Shown here in pieces: positions 50,246 to 59,884 of a stretch of 64,000 bases of DNA. Position numbers and translations under genes: made by a program. Within the stretch, counting starts at the first letter, position 1. Every line of letters begins with the position of its first letter. The DNA is from Parabacteroides sp. (GTDB lineage Bacteria; Bacteroidota; Bacteroidia; Bacteroidales; Tannerellaceae): positions 1 to 64,000 of the forward strand of contig JAGBDR010000025.1 in the NCBI GenBank assembly GCA_017937385.1, read 5' to 3'. Under the pieces are notes generated by a model that was not told the DNA's origin, did no database searches, and saw nothing but the letters and a program-made list of their open reading frames with translations.

Positions 50246-52036
50246 TTAGATTTCTGCCGTTTTCTCCTTCAGCCAAGCCTTTTCCTCCTCGTTCAGATGC
50301 GGGCTTATCAAGTCGTAGACCATCTGGTGGTATTTGTTTAGCCAGGCATGTTCGCGTGCGGAGAGCATGGACGGAATGACTAACTTCGTATCGATATAAC
50401 ATAAAGTCAAAGTCTCGAAGCCGAGGAACTTGCCGAATTCTGTTTCGCTGTCTTCCCGGATCAGGACCATGTTTTCAGTACGGATACCGTATTCGCCGGG
50501 GCGGTACATGGCCGGTTCGTCGCTCATCACCATGGCCGGTTCCAGGATCACCGGGTTTTCTTCCATGCGGATACTTTGCGGTCCTTCATGCACGTTCAGG
50601 CAATGGCCGATACCGTGGCAGGTCCCGTGCAGGTAGTTGATACCGGCATCCCACAAGGCTTTACGGGCGAAAGCGTCGATCAGGCAACCCCGTATGCCTG
50701 CGGGGAATTTGCATTTGGCAATCCCGATCGTGCCTTTCAGGGCACGAGTGAAGTCTTTCTTCATCTGTTCGGTCGGTTCGTCGCAAAGGGCGATCGTACG
50801 GGTGATATCGGTCGTCCCGTCTAAATACTGGGCTCCGGAATCGAGCAGGTACAAGCTGTCCGTTTTCAGTTCCACATCCGTTTCGGGTGTAGGCGAATAG
50901 TGCACGACTGCCCCGTGCGGGCCATAGCTGGAGATACTGGCAAAGCTGTCCATGACATATTGAGGCTGTTCGGCACGCAGGGCCGTCAGTTTGGCGGCGG
51001 CACTCAGTTCTGTTACCTTTTCTCCGGCTTTAAGCATTTTTTCCAGCCAAAAATAGAATTGGGTCATGGCGATGCCATCTTTCAAGACAGCGTTGCGGAA
51101 TCCTTTTATCTCGGTCTCGTTCTTAATGCTTTTCAGGTGGTTGGCGGGTGATATCCCTTCTATCAGGAGGCAGCTTTCGGGTAGTGCGTTGTAGATCGCT
51201 ACATTTGTCCGTTTGCTGTCGATGAACACCCGTGTCTGTTCGGGCAATCGTGACAGGAAAGTCGCTAACATACCGTAATCGGCCAGCGTCACCCCTTCTT
51301 TCTTGAGATGTTCCGCAATTTCGGCCGGGAGTTTTTTCGGATTCACGAACAGTACGTTTTCCTTTTCGGAAATGAAAGCGTAGCTGATGACGACCGGATT
51401 ATAAGCGACATCCGTTCCCCGGATGTTAAAGGTCCAGGCCACTTCGTCCAATGCGGATAGGATGGTACAGTCGGCTCCTGCCTTGTGCAACATTTTGTTG
51501 ATATCGAGAAGTTTGTCTTCGACTGATTTCCCGCTTAGTTCGACCGGCATTTCAAACATCGGGGCGTCCGGGATGGCGGGGCGTTCTTTCCAGATCGGGT
51601 CGATCAGTGAAGCGCTTGTATTCAGTTTGATCTTTTTTTCAGCCAGCGACTTTTCCAGTGTGCGGGCATCAGCCAAGCTATATGTTTCGCCGTTCAGTCC
51701 GACGGTTTGTCCCTCTTTTAGTTCGTGCGCCAAGAATTCCGGAATTGTCAGGGTTTCGGGGAGCATCATTTTGAACAGTTCGATACCGGTCCCATCCAAT
51801 TGGGTGGAGGCTTGCAGGAAATAGCGGGAGTCGGTCCAAAGTCCGGCTTTTTCGGCTGTGATGACAACTGTTCCGGCCGAACCGGTAAAGCCGGAAATCC
51901 ATTCACGGTATTTCCAGCAATCGGCCGGATATTCACTCATGTGAGGGTCGGAGGTCGGAATGATATAAGCATCGATTTTATGCAGCTTCATTGCTTCCCT
52001 TAAGGCGGCAATGCGTTCGGAAATGTTTGTTTTCAT
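50246..52036 (-). CDS. Aminopeptidase P family protein (Xaa-Pro aminopeptidase, M24B)
   Basis: 596 residues. Two creatinase-like N-terminal domains (SERIAALREAMKLHKIDAYI; WISGFTGSAGTVVITAEKAG) precede a pita-bread metallopeptidase with ligands in YLLDSGAQYLDGTTDITRT (Asp, Asp), GTCHGIGHCLNVHEGPQ (His), MVMSDEPAMYRPGEYGIRTE (Glu) and TENMVLI (Glu). Size and layout match cytosolic eukaryote-like APP (about 600 residues) rather than E. coli PepP (about 440). Releases N-terminal residues before proline. An upstream 41-codon extension is not family-like and is rejected. Confidence 0.95.
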   Translation of the reverse strand: MKTNISERIAALREAMKLHKIDAYIIPTSDPHMSEYPADCWKYREWISGFTGSAGTVVITAEKAGLWTDSRYFLQASTQLDGTGIELFKMMLPETLTIPEFLAHELKEGQTVGLNGETYSLADARTLEKSLAEKKIKLNTSASLIDPIWKERPAIPDAPMFEMPVELSGKSVEDKLLDINKMLHKAGADCTILSALDEVAWTFNIRGTDVAYNPVVISYAFISEKENVLFVNPKKLPAEIAEHLKKEGVTLADYGMLATFLSRLPEQTRVFIDSKRTNVAIYNALPESCLLIEGISPANHLKSIKNETEIKGFRNAVLKDGIAMTQFYFWLEKMLKAGEKVTELSAAAKLTALRAEQPQYVMDSFASISSYGPHGAVVHYSPTPETDVELKTDSLYLLDSGAQYLDGTTDITRTIALCDEPTEQMKKDFTRALKGTIGIAKCKFPAGIRGCLIDAFARKALWDAGINYLHGTCHGIGHCLNVHEGPQSIRMEENPVILEPAMVMSDEPAMYRPGEYGIRTENMVLIREDSETEFGKFLGFETLTLCYIDTKLVIPSMLSAREHAWLNKYHQMVYDLISPHLNEEEKAWLKEKTAEI

Positions 52037-52116
52037 CGCATTTTGTTTTATGTCAACATTACTATTGGCAAAGTTATTAAATTTCTCTTGGAATAAAAAA
52101 TCCATATTAGTTTGTA

Positions 52117-52478
52117 TCAGGGCTACCGCGTCGAATATTACATGCAAGAACTTATTCATCTTTTATATTAAGGTCTGTTTTGCTCCTATAACCGTTATTT
52201 TAAAGGAAGAAACCGACAGTCTATTCTATTTCACAGTTGTGTTTCTTCTGTTTCACAACTGTGTTTTTTGTGTTTCACAGTTGTGTTTCTTGTGTTTCAC
52301 AGCCGTGAAACAGAAAGTGGATGGCTACAAAATCAGAAGACCATCCGGGTGAAGCAAACAATCTACCGGCAGAACAGAAGAAAGTCCGGACTTCTCTTTG
52401 CGCTCAATCTCCAATTGGAGTTAGAGGAAGCATGCCCGGAAGTTCTCATCTGCACCTTTTATGACTTTGATGCGGTTG
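52117..52478 (+). repeat. Dispersed ~360-bp repeat, copy B
   Basis: Second copy of the element at 248-608, same orientation and length, with blocks such as GCTCCTATAACCGTTATTTT and GAAACAGAAAGTGGATGGCT identical. Like copy A it lies in a divergent intergenic region, here between aminopeptidase P and DPP III, which holds no gene. Differences between copies are spread throughout and do not favour one reading frame. Confidence 0.9.
52229..52310 (+). repeat. 22-bp tandem units of repeat copy B
   Basis: Units at 52229-52250, 52251-52272 and 52273-52294 with core TTTCACAGTTGTG (second unit TTTCACAACTGTG), ending in the near-palindrome TTTCACAGCCGTGAAA (52295-52310). Matches the array at 359-440 unit for unit. 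Confidence 0.85.
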
Positions 52479-52504
52479 CTGGCGTAAAAAATCTTGTTTT
52501 TATG

Positions 52505-52512
52505 TATCTTTG
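52505..52512 (+). promoter_or_regulatory. -7 promoter box for DPP III gene
   Basis: TATCTTTG, 49 bp upstream of the first ATG; no well-spaced -33 box. Confidence 0.5.
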
Positions 52513-52561
52513 CAAGAGAACCATTTGCAAAGAAATTAGGACAGAAAAGTGAAAGGTTCGT

Positions 52562-54628
52562 ATGATGAGAAATATAATGTGTTCGCTTATGACTGAAAAA
52601 GTTATGGTTGCCTGTACAGGGCAAGAAGTAAAGACGGACGGTTGTGCGTCTTTACGGGATAATTTCAACTATGTCGTGGATCAGTTTGCTGATCTTCAGA
52701 TACTGCGTTATCAAGTTCCGGGATTTGAATCCCTTTCTTTGAGGCAGAAACAACTCTTGTATCATTTGTCGGAAGCCGCCCTGATGGGCCGGGATATCCT
52801 GTTCGATCAGAACTGCCGGTATAATCTGTCGGTCCGCCGTACGTTGGAGGCTGTTTATATCGGCTATAAAGGAGATCGTACAGATCCTCAGTTTGTTGCA
52901 TTGGAAACCTATCTGAAACGGGTTTGGTTTGCCAACGGCATCCATCACCATTATGCGGAAGATAAGTTCATTTCCGGATTCACACCTGAGTTTTTCCAGA
53001 CTTGCCTCTCGCAGGTCAGGGCTGCTGCGCTTCCGTTGCGGGAGGGGCAGACGGTGGAACAGTTTGTCGCCGAGATCAGCCCGGTTATCTTTGATCCGGC
53101 TGTGATGGCGAAACGTACGGTGCAGAGTGGCGATGCCGACTTGATCCGGGCTTCGGCCAACAACTATTATGGCGAAGGAGTTACCCAGGAAGAGGTTGAG
53201 GATTTCTATGCCCGGATGAAAGCCGGGAAAGATCCGGTTTCTCCTGTTTCGTATGGCTTGAACAGCCGTTTGGTCAAAGAGAATGGCGAGCTGGTCGAAA
53301 AGGTATGGAAAGTTGGCGGCCTTTATTCGCCGGCAATCGAAAAGATTGTGTCGGAGTTGCAGAAAGCCATGGCTTTTGCCGAGAACGAAACGCAAAAAGC
53401 GATCATCGGAAAACTGATCGAGTATTATCGGACCGGCGACTTGAAGACCTTTGATGCCTATTCGATCCTGTGGGTGGAAGATACGGCTTCGGATGTCGAT
53501 TTTGTCAATGGCTTTATCGAGACATACGGCGATCCGTTAGGGATGAAAGCCAGTTGGGAATCTACTGTGAACTTTATCAACAAGGAGGCGACGAAGCGGA
53601 CGAAGATGATCAGCGATCATGCGCAATGGTTTGAAGACCATTCCCCGGTAGATAAACGGTTTAAGAAAGAACAGGTAAAAGGTGTCAGTGCCAAAGTGAT
53701 TACGGTCGCCATGCTGGGAGGTGATTGCTATCCGGCAACCCCGATCGGCATCAACCTGCCGAATGCCGACTGGATCCGTCGTGATCATGGTTCGAAATCC
53801 GTTACGATCGAGAACATCACCGAGGCATACGACAAAGCCTCTTTGGGAAATGGCTTCCAGGAAGAGTTTGTCTGGAGCGACAAGGAGCGCGGAAGATTGA
53901 AGAGATACGGGTTCATCACCGACAATCTGCATACCGATTTGCATGAATGCCTGGGACATGGTTCCGGCAAATTGCTTCCCGATACCGATCCGGATGCCTT
54001 GAAAGCATACAGTTCGACCTTGGAAGAGGCGCGTGCCGATCTTTTCGGTTTGTACTACCTCGGAGATGCCAAGTTGGTGGAACTCGGACTTGTGCCGGAT
54101 GCAGAGGCTTATAAGGCCGAATACTATAAATATATAATGAATGGCCTGATGACGCAGCTGGTCCGGATCGAGCAGGGTAAGGATGTCGAAGAGGCCCACA
54201 TGCGTAACCGCCAGTTGATTGCCCGATGGGTATATGAAAAAGGAAAGGCTGATAACGTGATCGAATTGAAGCGTCGGGAGGATAAGACATTCGTGGTGGT
54301 CAACGACTATGCCCGGTTGCGTGAACTGTTCGGGACTTTGCTGGCAGAAGTGCAGCGTATCAAGAGCGAAGGCGATTTTGCCGCCGGAAAGCAATTGGTG
54401 GAAACGTATGGGGTAAAGGTCGATCCGGCTTTCCATGCCGAAGTGCTGGCTCGTTATGCCAAGTTGAACTTGGCCCCATATAAGGGATTTGTGAATCCGG
54501 TGATGAAAGAGGTCCGGAACGACAAGGGAGAGGTGACAGACGTTGTTCTGGATTATACCGAGGGCTACGCCGATCAGATGTTGCGTTACAGTAAGGAGTA
54601 TTCGTTTTTACCTTCTTATAATGAATAA
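52562..54628 (+). CDS. Dipeptidyl peptidase III (M49 family)
   Basis: Zinc exopeptidase removing dipeptides from N-termini. 688 residues; the M49 signature is HECLGHGSGKLLPDTD (HExxGH, ~461) and the third zinc ligand lies in STLEEARADLFGLYYL (EEARAD). The upper lobe (residues ~1-300) matches bacterial DPP III. No clear signal peptide with the first ATG, so probably cytosolic; an ATG at 52589 (MTEKVMVA) is an alternative start. Followed after 5 bp by the AlkD-like gene, likely one transcript. Confidence 0.95.
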   Translation: MMRNIMCSLMTEKVMVACTGQEVKTDGCASLRDNFNYVVDQFADLQILRYQVPGFESLSLRQKQLLYHLSEAALMGRDILFDQNCRYNLSVRRTLEAVYIGYKGDRTDPQFVALETYLKRVWFANGIHHHYAEDKFISGFTPEFFQTCLSQVRAAALPLREGQTVEQFVAEISPVIFDPAVMAKRTVQSGDADLIRASANNYYGEGVTQEEVEDFYARMKAGKDPVSPVSYGLNSRLVKENGELVEKVWKVGGLYSPAIEKIVSELQKAMAFAENETQKAIIGKLIEYYRTGDLKTFDAYSILWVEDTASDVDFVNGFIETYGDPLGMKASWESTVNFINKEATKRTKMISDHAQWFEDHSPVDKRFKKEQVKGVSAKVITVAMLGGDCYPATPIGINLPNADWIRRDHGSKSVTIENITEAYDKASLGNGFQEEFVWSDKERGRLKRYGFITDNLHTDLHECLGHGSGKLLPDTDPDALKAYSSTLEEARADLFGLYYLGDAKLVELGLVPDAEAYKAEYYKYIMNGLMTQLVRIEQGKDVEEAHMRNRQLIARWVYEKGKADNVIELKRREDKTFVVVNDYARLRELFGTLLAEVQRIKSEGDFAAGKQLVETYGVKVDPAFHAEVLARYAKLNLAPYKGFVNPVMKEVRNDKGEVTDVVLDYTEGYADQMLRYSKEYSFLPSYNE

Positions 54629-54633
54629 AACGT

Positions 54634-55317
54634 ATGTTACAGGATGAATTAAAGGAAATACGGACCCAGCTTCGCCTGGCGATGAATGGGGTGATCGCTA
54701 CCAGTATGCGTGAGAAAGGCATTGTATATAAGTTGAATTTCGGGGTTCCTCTGCCTGAAATCAAGCAGATTGCCGCTGCCCATGAACCGAATTCCGAATT
54801 GGCTGCCGCTTTGTGGAAAGAAGATATTCGTGAATTTAAGATATTGGCTTCACTTTTGCAGCCGGTAGGCGAATTTTCGTCCCGGAAAGCGGGGCAATGG
54901 GTAAAGGAAATCCCTTATTTGGAAATCGCGGAGCAGTGCAGCCATAATTTGTTTTATAAGTTGCCGGATGTGGAAGATCTGTTGCTCGGTTTGATTTTTA
55001 ATGTGGAGGATGAGTATGCCCGCACGGTGGCTTATTTAGTCTGGGCCGAACTGTTTAAGGAGGGGAGGACGCTGATCGCCCCGGTGAAGGCCGCATTCAT
55101 TGTGGAATGTATGCGGACGATTGCCAGGCCTGACTTCGGGGCATCTTTTAAAGAGAAGCAGGCTGCGGTAAAAGCCATGAAGTTTTATGGAAGGCAGTCG
55201 GCTGGACAGGCGCGGCAAATGTTGGATGGGTTCGATGAATTTCCCGAATTCAGGCAGACATCCGAAGGAGAGGAAATTTATAATGATTTAAAATTTGAAT
55301 TTGAATATTGTCGTTAA
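54634..55317 (+). CDS. AlkD-like HEAT-repeat DNA alkylation repair protein
   Basis: 227 residues of predicted alpha-helical HEAT repeats: LNFGVPLPEIKQIAAAHEPN, WKEDIREFKILASLLQPVGE, LIFNVEDEYARTVAYLVWAE. This is the DNA alkylation repair (AlkC/AlkD-like) pattern; AlkD is a glycosylase for alkylated purines, but several members lack its active-site Asp and aromatic residues, and I cannot confirm them here. Just downstream of the DPP III gene. Glycosylase activity is therefore uncertain. Confidence 0.75.
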   Translation: MLQDELKEIRTQLRLAMNGVIATSMREKGIVYKLNFGVPLPEIKQIAAAHEPNSELAAALWKEDIREFKILASLLQPVGEFSSRKAGQWVKEIPYLEIAEQCSHNLFYKLPDVEDLLLGLIFNVEDEYARTVAYLVWAELFKEGRTLIAPVKAAFIVECMRTIARPDFGASFKEKQAAVKAMKFYGRQSAGQARQMLDGFDEFPEFRQTSEGEEIYNDLKFEFEYCR

Positions 55318-55320
55318 GGC

Positions 55321-55350
55321 TTTGCGTTTAAAATAAATGCGCTAACTTTG
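55321..55350 (+). promoter_or_regulatory. Promoter for the Fur family gene
   Basis: TTTG (55321-55324), 18 bp, TAACTTTG (55343-55350). Predicted transcription start near 55357, which makes the GTG at 55359 an unlikely start and the ATG at 55377 the better one. Confidence 0.65.
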
Positions 55351-55376
55351 TCGGTCGCGTGGAGTCGCATTTGAAG

Positions 55377-55835
55377 ATGGAAGCAAAAAAGTATACAGAG
55401 ATGCAAGCCCTGTTCACCCGGTATCTTACCGAGAAGAAATTGAGGAAGACGGAGGAACGATATGCCATATTGGAGTGTATATGCCATATTTCCGGTCATT
55501 TCGATATGGGTTTGCTCCATCGGAAACTGGAGGAAATGAATTTTCATGTCAGTCGGGCTACTGTCTACAACACGGTCGATGTCTTGGTGGATTGTGGTTT
55601 GGTTGTGCGCCATCAACTGGCGGCTCAGGCTGTGCAGTATGAATTGCGGATGTTGGCGGAGACGCATTTGCATCTGATCTGTACGAAATGCGGGGAGATC
55701 CGTGAGTTGAAGGATGCCATGTTGAAGAGGAATGTCGGTTCGTTGAAGATACCGCGTTTTACTCCGGAATATCATGCGTTTTATATTTACGGCCTGTGCA
55801 GCAAATGTAAGTATCGGCTTCAGCGGAGGAAGTGA
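55377..55835 (+). CDS. Fur family transcriptional regulator
   Basis: 152 residues. N-terminal winged helix (LTEKKLRKTEERYAILECIC; VSRATVYNTVDVLVDCGLVV) and C-terminal dimerisation domain with structural zinc cysteines CTKCGEI and CSKCKYR, and HLHLICTKCG holding metal-binding His. Could be Fur, Zur or PerR; the regulated metal cannot be assigned by sight. The start at 55377 (MEAKKYTEMQ) is chosen over a GTG six codons upstream. Followed by purA after 30 bp. Confidence 0.92.
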   Translation: MEAKKYTEMQALFTRYLTEKKLRKTEERYAILECICHISGHFDMGLLHRKLEEMNFHVSRATVYNTVDVLVDCGLVVRHQLAAQAVQYELRMLAETHLHLICTKCGEIRELKDAMLKRNVGSLKIPRFTPEYHAFYIYGLCSKCKYRLQRRK

Positions 55836-55865
55836 GAATATTAACATCTATATAATATATAAACG

Positions 55866-57137
55866 ATGAAAGTTGACGTTCTATTAGGATTGCAGTGGGG
55901 TGACGAAGGCAAAGGTAAAGTTGTCGACGTTTTGACTCCGAATTACGATGTGATAACTCGTTTTCAGGGAGGTCCCAATGCAGGACATACTTTGGAATTT
56001 AACGGCGAAAAGTATGTATTACGTTCCATCCCTTCCGGTATTTTCCAGGGAGGCAAGATAAACGTTATCGGTAACGGTGTCGTACTGGACCCGTTGTTGT
56101 TCCAGCAGGAAGCGGAAGCGCTCGCTGCCAGCGGACACGACCTGACCAAACAACTGTGTATCTCTAAGAAAGCTCATTTGATTTTGCCTACTCACCGTAT
56201 ATTGGACGCGGCTTATGAAGCAGCGAAAGGTTCGGGCAAGATTGGTACGACCGGTAAAGGGATCGGTCCGACTTATACGGATAAGATCAGCCGTAACGGT
56301 TTGCGTGTAGGCGACTTGTTGCATAACTTTGATGAAAAGTATGCGGCTGCAAAAGCTAGACATGAAGCAATTCTGCGCTCTTTGAATTATGAATATGATA
56401 TTACGGAACTGGAAGCGCAGTGGTTCAAGGCACTGGATTATCTGAAACAGTTCCGCCTGATCGACAGCGAACATGTGATCAACCACTACCTGAAAGAGGG
56501 CAAGTCGGTGTTGGCTGAAGGCGCACAGGGCACGATGTTGGATATCGACTTCGGTTCGTATCCGTTCGTGACTTCCTCCAATACGATTTGTGCCGGTTGC
56601 TGTACCGGTTTGGGAGTTTCTCCGCGTAACATCGGCGAAGTGTATGGTATCTTCAAGGCTTATTGTACACGTGTCGGAAGCGGTCCGTTCCCGACAGAAC
56701 TGTTCGATGAAACAGGCAGCAAGATACGTCAGATCGGTCATGAATATGGTGCCGTAACCGGACGTGAACGTCGTTGTGGCTGGATAGACCTGGTTGCACT
56801 GAAATATGCCATCATGATCAACGGCGTGACGAAGCTGATCATGATGAAGAGCGATGTGCTGGATGGTTTCGATACGGTCAAGGCTTGCGTCGCTTATAAG
56901 GTCAATGGCGAGGAAACAACGGAATTTCCGTTTGAAATCAATGAAGGTATCGAGCCTGTGTATGTGGAAATGCCGGGCTGGAATGTCGATATGACAACGA
57001 TGCAGAACGAAGACGAATTCCCTGAAGAGTTCAACGCTTACCTCTCTTTCCTGGAAGAGGAACTGGAAGTACCGATCAAGATTGTTTCCGTCGGTCCTGA
57101 CCGCGAACAAACAATTGTCAGATATACCGAAGAATAA
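55866..57137 (+). CDS. purA: Adenylosuccinate synthetase
   Basis: GTP-dependent first step from IMP to AMP. 423 residues with the N-terminal GLQWGDEGKGKVVDVL loop (catalytic Asp), NAGHTLEFNGEKYVL, GTTGKGIGPTYTDKISRNGL, GAQGTMLDIDFGSYPFVTSS and the final base-contact region GRERRCGWIDLVALKYAI. Product is the substrate of purB at 689. A hairpin terminator follows. Confidence 0.97.
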   Translation: MKVDVLLGLQWGDEGKGKVVDVLTPNYDVITRFQGGPNAGHTLEFNGEKYVLRSIPSGIFQGGKINVIGNGVVLDPLLFQQEAEALAASGHDLTKQLCISKKAHLILPTHRILDAAYEAAKGSGKIGTTGKGIGPTYTDKISRNGLRVGDLLHNFDEKYAAAKARHEAILRSLNYEYDITELEAQWFKALDYLKQFRLIDSEHVINHYLKEGKSVLAEGAQGTMLDIDFGSYPFVTSSNTICAGCCTGLGVSPRNIGEVYGIFKAYCTRVGSGPFPTELFDETGSKIRQIGHEYGAVTGRERRCGWIDLVALKYAIMINGVTKLIMMKSDVLDGFDTVKACVAYKVNGEETTEFPFEINEGIEPVYVEMPGWNVDMTTMQNEDEFPEEFNAYLSFLEEELEVPIKIVSVGPDREQTIVRYTEE

Positions 57138-57153
57138 AATCGGAAAATAATAC

Positions 57154-57202
57154 AAAATGGCAGAAGAACATGCTTGTAAAGGCAGATCTCCTGCCATTTT
57201 TG
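57154..57202 (+). terminator. Terminator of purA
   Basis: AAAATGGCAG and CTGCCATTTT form a 10-bp stem with a 27-nt loop, followed by TTGTTTTT. The loop is long, so this is less certain than the other terminators. Confidence 0.65.
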
Positions 57203-57257
57203 TTTTTGGCAAACATTTTGTCCTATATAATTGTATAACTATAAAAACAGAAAGAAT

Positions 57258-57944
57258 ATGAGCATATATTGGATTATATTTATCGGTTTTGCCCTTCTTA
57301 GTTGGCTGGTTTCATCCAGACTCAAGAACAAGTTTGAGCAATATTCCAAGATTCCGATGCCGAATGGCATGACTGGAAAAGATGTGGCAGAGAAAATGTT
57401 ACGTGATAACGGTATCTATGACGTAAGAGTGATTTCTACTCCCGGGCATTTGACGGACCATTACAATCCGGCAAACCAGACCGTCAATTTGAGTGAATCG
57501 GTTTATTACAGTAACAGTATTGCTGCCGCCGCCGTTGCGGCTCATGAATGCGGGCACGCGGTCCAACATGCTACGGCATACGCGCCTCTCCGGATGCGTT
57601 CGGCTTTGGTCCCGGTTGTTAGCTTTGCATCCAACATCATGAACTGGGTGCTGTTAGGCGGTATGCTGTTGTTGCATACATTCCCGCAGCTGATGCTTTT
57701 CGGCATTATCCTGTTTGCAACGACGACTTTGTTCAGTTTCATCACGCTGCCGGTCGAGATCAATGCCAGCCAGCGGGCGTTGGTTTGGCTCAGCAAGGCC
57801 GGTATCACGAATGTTTATACACATGACAAGGCGGAAGATGCCTTGCGTTCTGCCGCTTATACGTATGTGGTGGCCGCATTGGGATCGCTTGCATCCTTGT
57901 TGTATTATATTATGATTTTCCTGGGGGGAAGAGACCGGGATTGA
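57258..57944 (+). CDS. Membrane zinc metallopeptidase (YugP / Zn_peptidase_2 type)
   Basis: 228 residues: N-terminal membrane helix (YWIIFIGFALLSWLVSSRLK), a zinc site HECGHAVQH (HExxH, ~96), then two or three helices (FASNIMNWVLLGGMLLLHTF; LMLFGIILFATTTLFSFITL) and a C-terminal helix. Matches the YugP-like family of small integral-membrane metallopeptidases, whose substrates are unknown. Start at the ATG giving MSIYWI; nine upstream codons are dropped because the family starts here. Confidence 0.9.
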   Translation: MSIYWIIFIGFALLSWLVSSRLKNKFEQYSKIPMPNGMTGKDVAEKMLRDNGIYDVRVISTPGHLTDHYNPANQTVNLSESVYYSNSIAAAAVAAHECGHAVQHATAYAPLRMRSALVPVVSFASNIMNWVLLGGMLLLHTFPQLMLFGIILFATTTLFSFITLPVEINASQRALVWLSKAGITNVYTHDKAEDALRSAAYTYVVAALGSLASLLYYIMIFLGGRDRD

Positions 57945-57955
57945 ACAGGATGTAT

Positions 57956-57963
57956 TACCTTTG
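57956..57963 (+). promoter_or_regulatory. -7 promoter box for hisS
   Basis: TACCTTTG, 26 bp upstream of the hisS ATG; -33 half unclear. Confidence 0.5.
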
Positions 57964-57989
57964 CAACTTGAATAATAAATTAATAAATC

Positions 57990-59345
57990 ATGCAAAAACC
58001 GTCTATTCCCAAAGGAACAAGAGATTTTTCGCCAGAAGAAATGGCGAAGCGTAATTATATATTCAATACAATTCGTGAAGTGTATCATCTTTATGGTTTC
58101 CAGCAAATAGAAACTCCCGCGATGGAGACGCTTTCTACTTTGATGGGAAAGTATGGCGATGAAGGTGATAAGTTGTTGTTTAAGATACAGAATTCCGGTG
58201 ATTATTTTTCCGGATTGACAGATGAAGAACTGTTGAGCCGTAATGCGGCGAAACTGGCTTGCAAGTTTTGCGAAAAAGGACTTCGCTATGACTTGACGGT
58301 CCCGTTCGCCCGTTACGTGGTGCAACATCGTAATGAAATAACATTCCCGTTCAAACGTTACCAGATACAGCCGGTATGGCGTGCTGACCGTCCGCAGAAG
58401 GGGCGTTATCGCGAGTTCTACCAGTGTGACGGCGATGTCGTCGGTTCCGATTCGCTGGTAAACGAGGTCGAATTGATCCAGATTATGGATGAAGTGTTCC
58501 GCCGTTTCGGCATTCGTGTCTGCATCAAGATGAACAACCGCAAGATCCTTTCCGGCATTGCCGAAATAATCGGAGAGGCCGATAAGATTGTCGACATCAC
58601 GGTTGCCATTGACAAGCTGGATAAGATCGGTCTGGATAATGTGAACGAAGAATTGCGCTCCAAAGAATTGTCTGAAGACGCGATAGCCCGTTTGCAGCCG
58701 ATCATTATGCTGAAAGGAACGAACCGGGAGAAGTTGGCGATCTTGAAAAAAGAATTGGCCGCGTCGGAAATCGCAATGAAAGGTATTGCCGAAATGGAAT
58801 TTATCCTGGACCGCATCGAAAGGTTGGAACTGACAGCCGAACTGGAGCTGGACCTGACGTTGGCTCGCGGCCTGAACTACTATACGGGTGCCATCTTTGA
58901 AGTGAAAGCGTTGGATGTCCAGATCGGAAGTATCACGGGAGGCGGACGCTATGACAATTTGACCGGCGTGTTTGGCATGGACGGTGTGTCAGGTGTCGGG
59001 ATTTCTTTCGGGGCCGATCGTATTTTCGATGTCTTGAACCAGTTGGATCTTTATCCGGCTGATTCTTTGAAGACTACGCAACTGTTGTTCGTGAACTTCG
59101 GCGAGAAAGAAGAAAACTATTTATTGCCTTTGATTTCGAAAGTGCGTGCTGCCGGTATCCGTACGGAGTTGTATCCCGAGTCTGCCAAAATGAAGAAGCA
59201 GATGGGCTATGCCGATACGAAGAAGATCCCGTTTGTGGCGATTGTCGGTGAAAACGAAATCAACGAAGGCAAGATCAATCTGAAGAATATGTTGACGGGC
59301 GAACAGTTTCTTGTCACATTGGAAGAACTGATCGAAAAATTCTAA
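57990..59345 (+). CDS. hisS: Histidyl-tRNA synthetase
   Basis: Class II synthetase charging tRNA-His. 451 residues: N-terminal [20 protein letters not shown] (motif 1 region), motif 2 in [20 protein letters not shown] with YQCDGDVVG, histidine-specific [15 protein letters not shown] (~291) and [13 protein letters not shown] (~318), then an anticodon-binding domain. Followed by a perfect 13-bp hairpin. Confidence 0.97.
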   Translation: MQKPSIPKGTRDFSPEEMAKRNYIFNTIREVYHLYGFQQIETPAMETLSTLMGKYGDEGDKLLFKIQNSGDYFSGLTDEELLSRNAAKLACKFCEKGLRYDLTVPFARYVVQHRNEITFPFKRYQIQPVWRADRPQKGRYREFYQCDGDVVGSDSLVNEVELIQIMDEVFRRFGIRVCIKMNNRKILSGIAEIIGEADKIVDITVAIDKLDKIGLDNVNEELRSKELSEDAIARLQPIIMLKGTNREKLAILKKELAASEIAMKGIAEMEFILDRIERLELTAELELDLTLARGLNYYTGAIFEVKALDVQIGSITGGGRYDNLTGVFGMDGVSGVGISFGADRIFDVLNQLDLYPADSLKTTQLLFVNFGEKEENYLLPLISKVRAAGIRTELYPESAKMKKQMGYADTKKIPFVAIVGENEINEGKINLKNMLTGEQFLVTLEELIEKF

Positions 59346-59364
59346 CATGGGTTTTATCCTGTAT

Positions 59365-59402
59365 AACCCTATGCTTTCGGTATCGTAAAGCATAGGGTTT
59401 GT
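59365..59402. terminator. Terminator of hisS
   Basis: AACCCTATGCTTT and AAAGCATAGGGTT form a perfect 13-bp stem with a 9-nt loop; a short TTG tail follows. Confidence 0.8.
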
Positions 59403-59526
59403 TGTGTGAAAGCGTCGGGTTTCAGAAAGGATATAAGTCGTTTTGAATGAGTCATACTGTCAGATATATTGGCATTATATACTTTTCGGAAATGTAAAAT
59501 TGGCAGTCTTTTTCCTGATAACTGTT

Positions 59527-59543
59527 TTGGCACAGTTTTCGCA
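59527..59543 (+). promoter_or_regulatory. Sigma-54-like promoter before groES
   Basis: TTGGCACAGTTTTCGCA carries the -24 GG (59529-59530) and -12 GC (59541-59542) exactly 12 bp apart; compared with TGGCACG-N4-TTGCW there are two mismatches. Predicted transcription start near 59554 gives a leader of about 60 nt. No TAnnTTTG box is seen in this region. A role is inference. Confidence 0.5.
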
Positions 59544-59614
59544 TAGACATTTGCGTGCGATGGAAAAAGCACAAGAGTAACGTAATATTATTAACAGCTA
59601 AAAAATATATAACG

Positions 59615-59884
59615 ATGAACATTAAACCATTAGCAGACAGAGTGCTGATTAAGCCGGCTGCAGCAGAAGAAAAGACACTTGGCGGAATCATTATCCCCGA
59701 TTCAGCAAAAGAAAAACCTTTAAAAGGTGAAGTTGTTGCCGTAGGTAACGGAACAAAGGATGAAGAAATGGTTGTGAAGAATGGTGATACGGTGCTGTAT
59801 GGCAAGTATGCCGGTACAGAAATCGAACTGGACGGTGAGAAGTATCTGATCATGCGTCAGTCTGATATTCTGGCAATTATTTAA
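59615..59884 (+). CDS. groES: Co-chaperonin GroES
   Basis: 89 residues forming the lid of the GroEL chamber. Start [20 protein letters not shown] and [13 protein letters not shown] (mobile loop) are standard. The longer frame (20 extra codons) runs through the leader and is rejected. Separated from groEL by 67 bp containing a short AATTGTC unit. Usual groES-groEL operon order. Confidence 0.97.
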   Translation: MNIKPLADRVLIKPAAAEEKTLGGIIIPDSAKEKPLKGEVVAVGNGTKDEEMVVKNGDTVLYGKYAGTEIELDGEKYLIMRQSDILAII

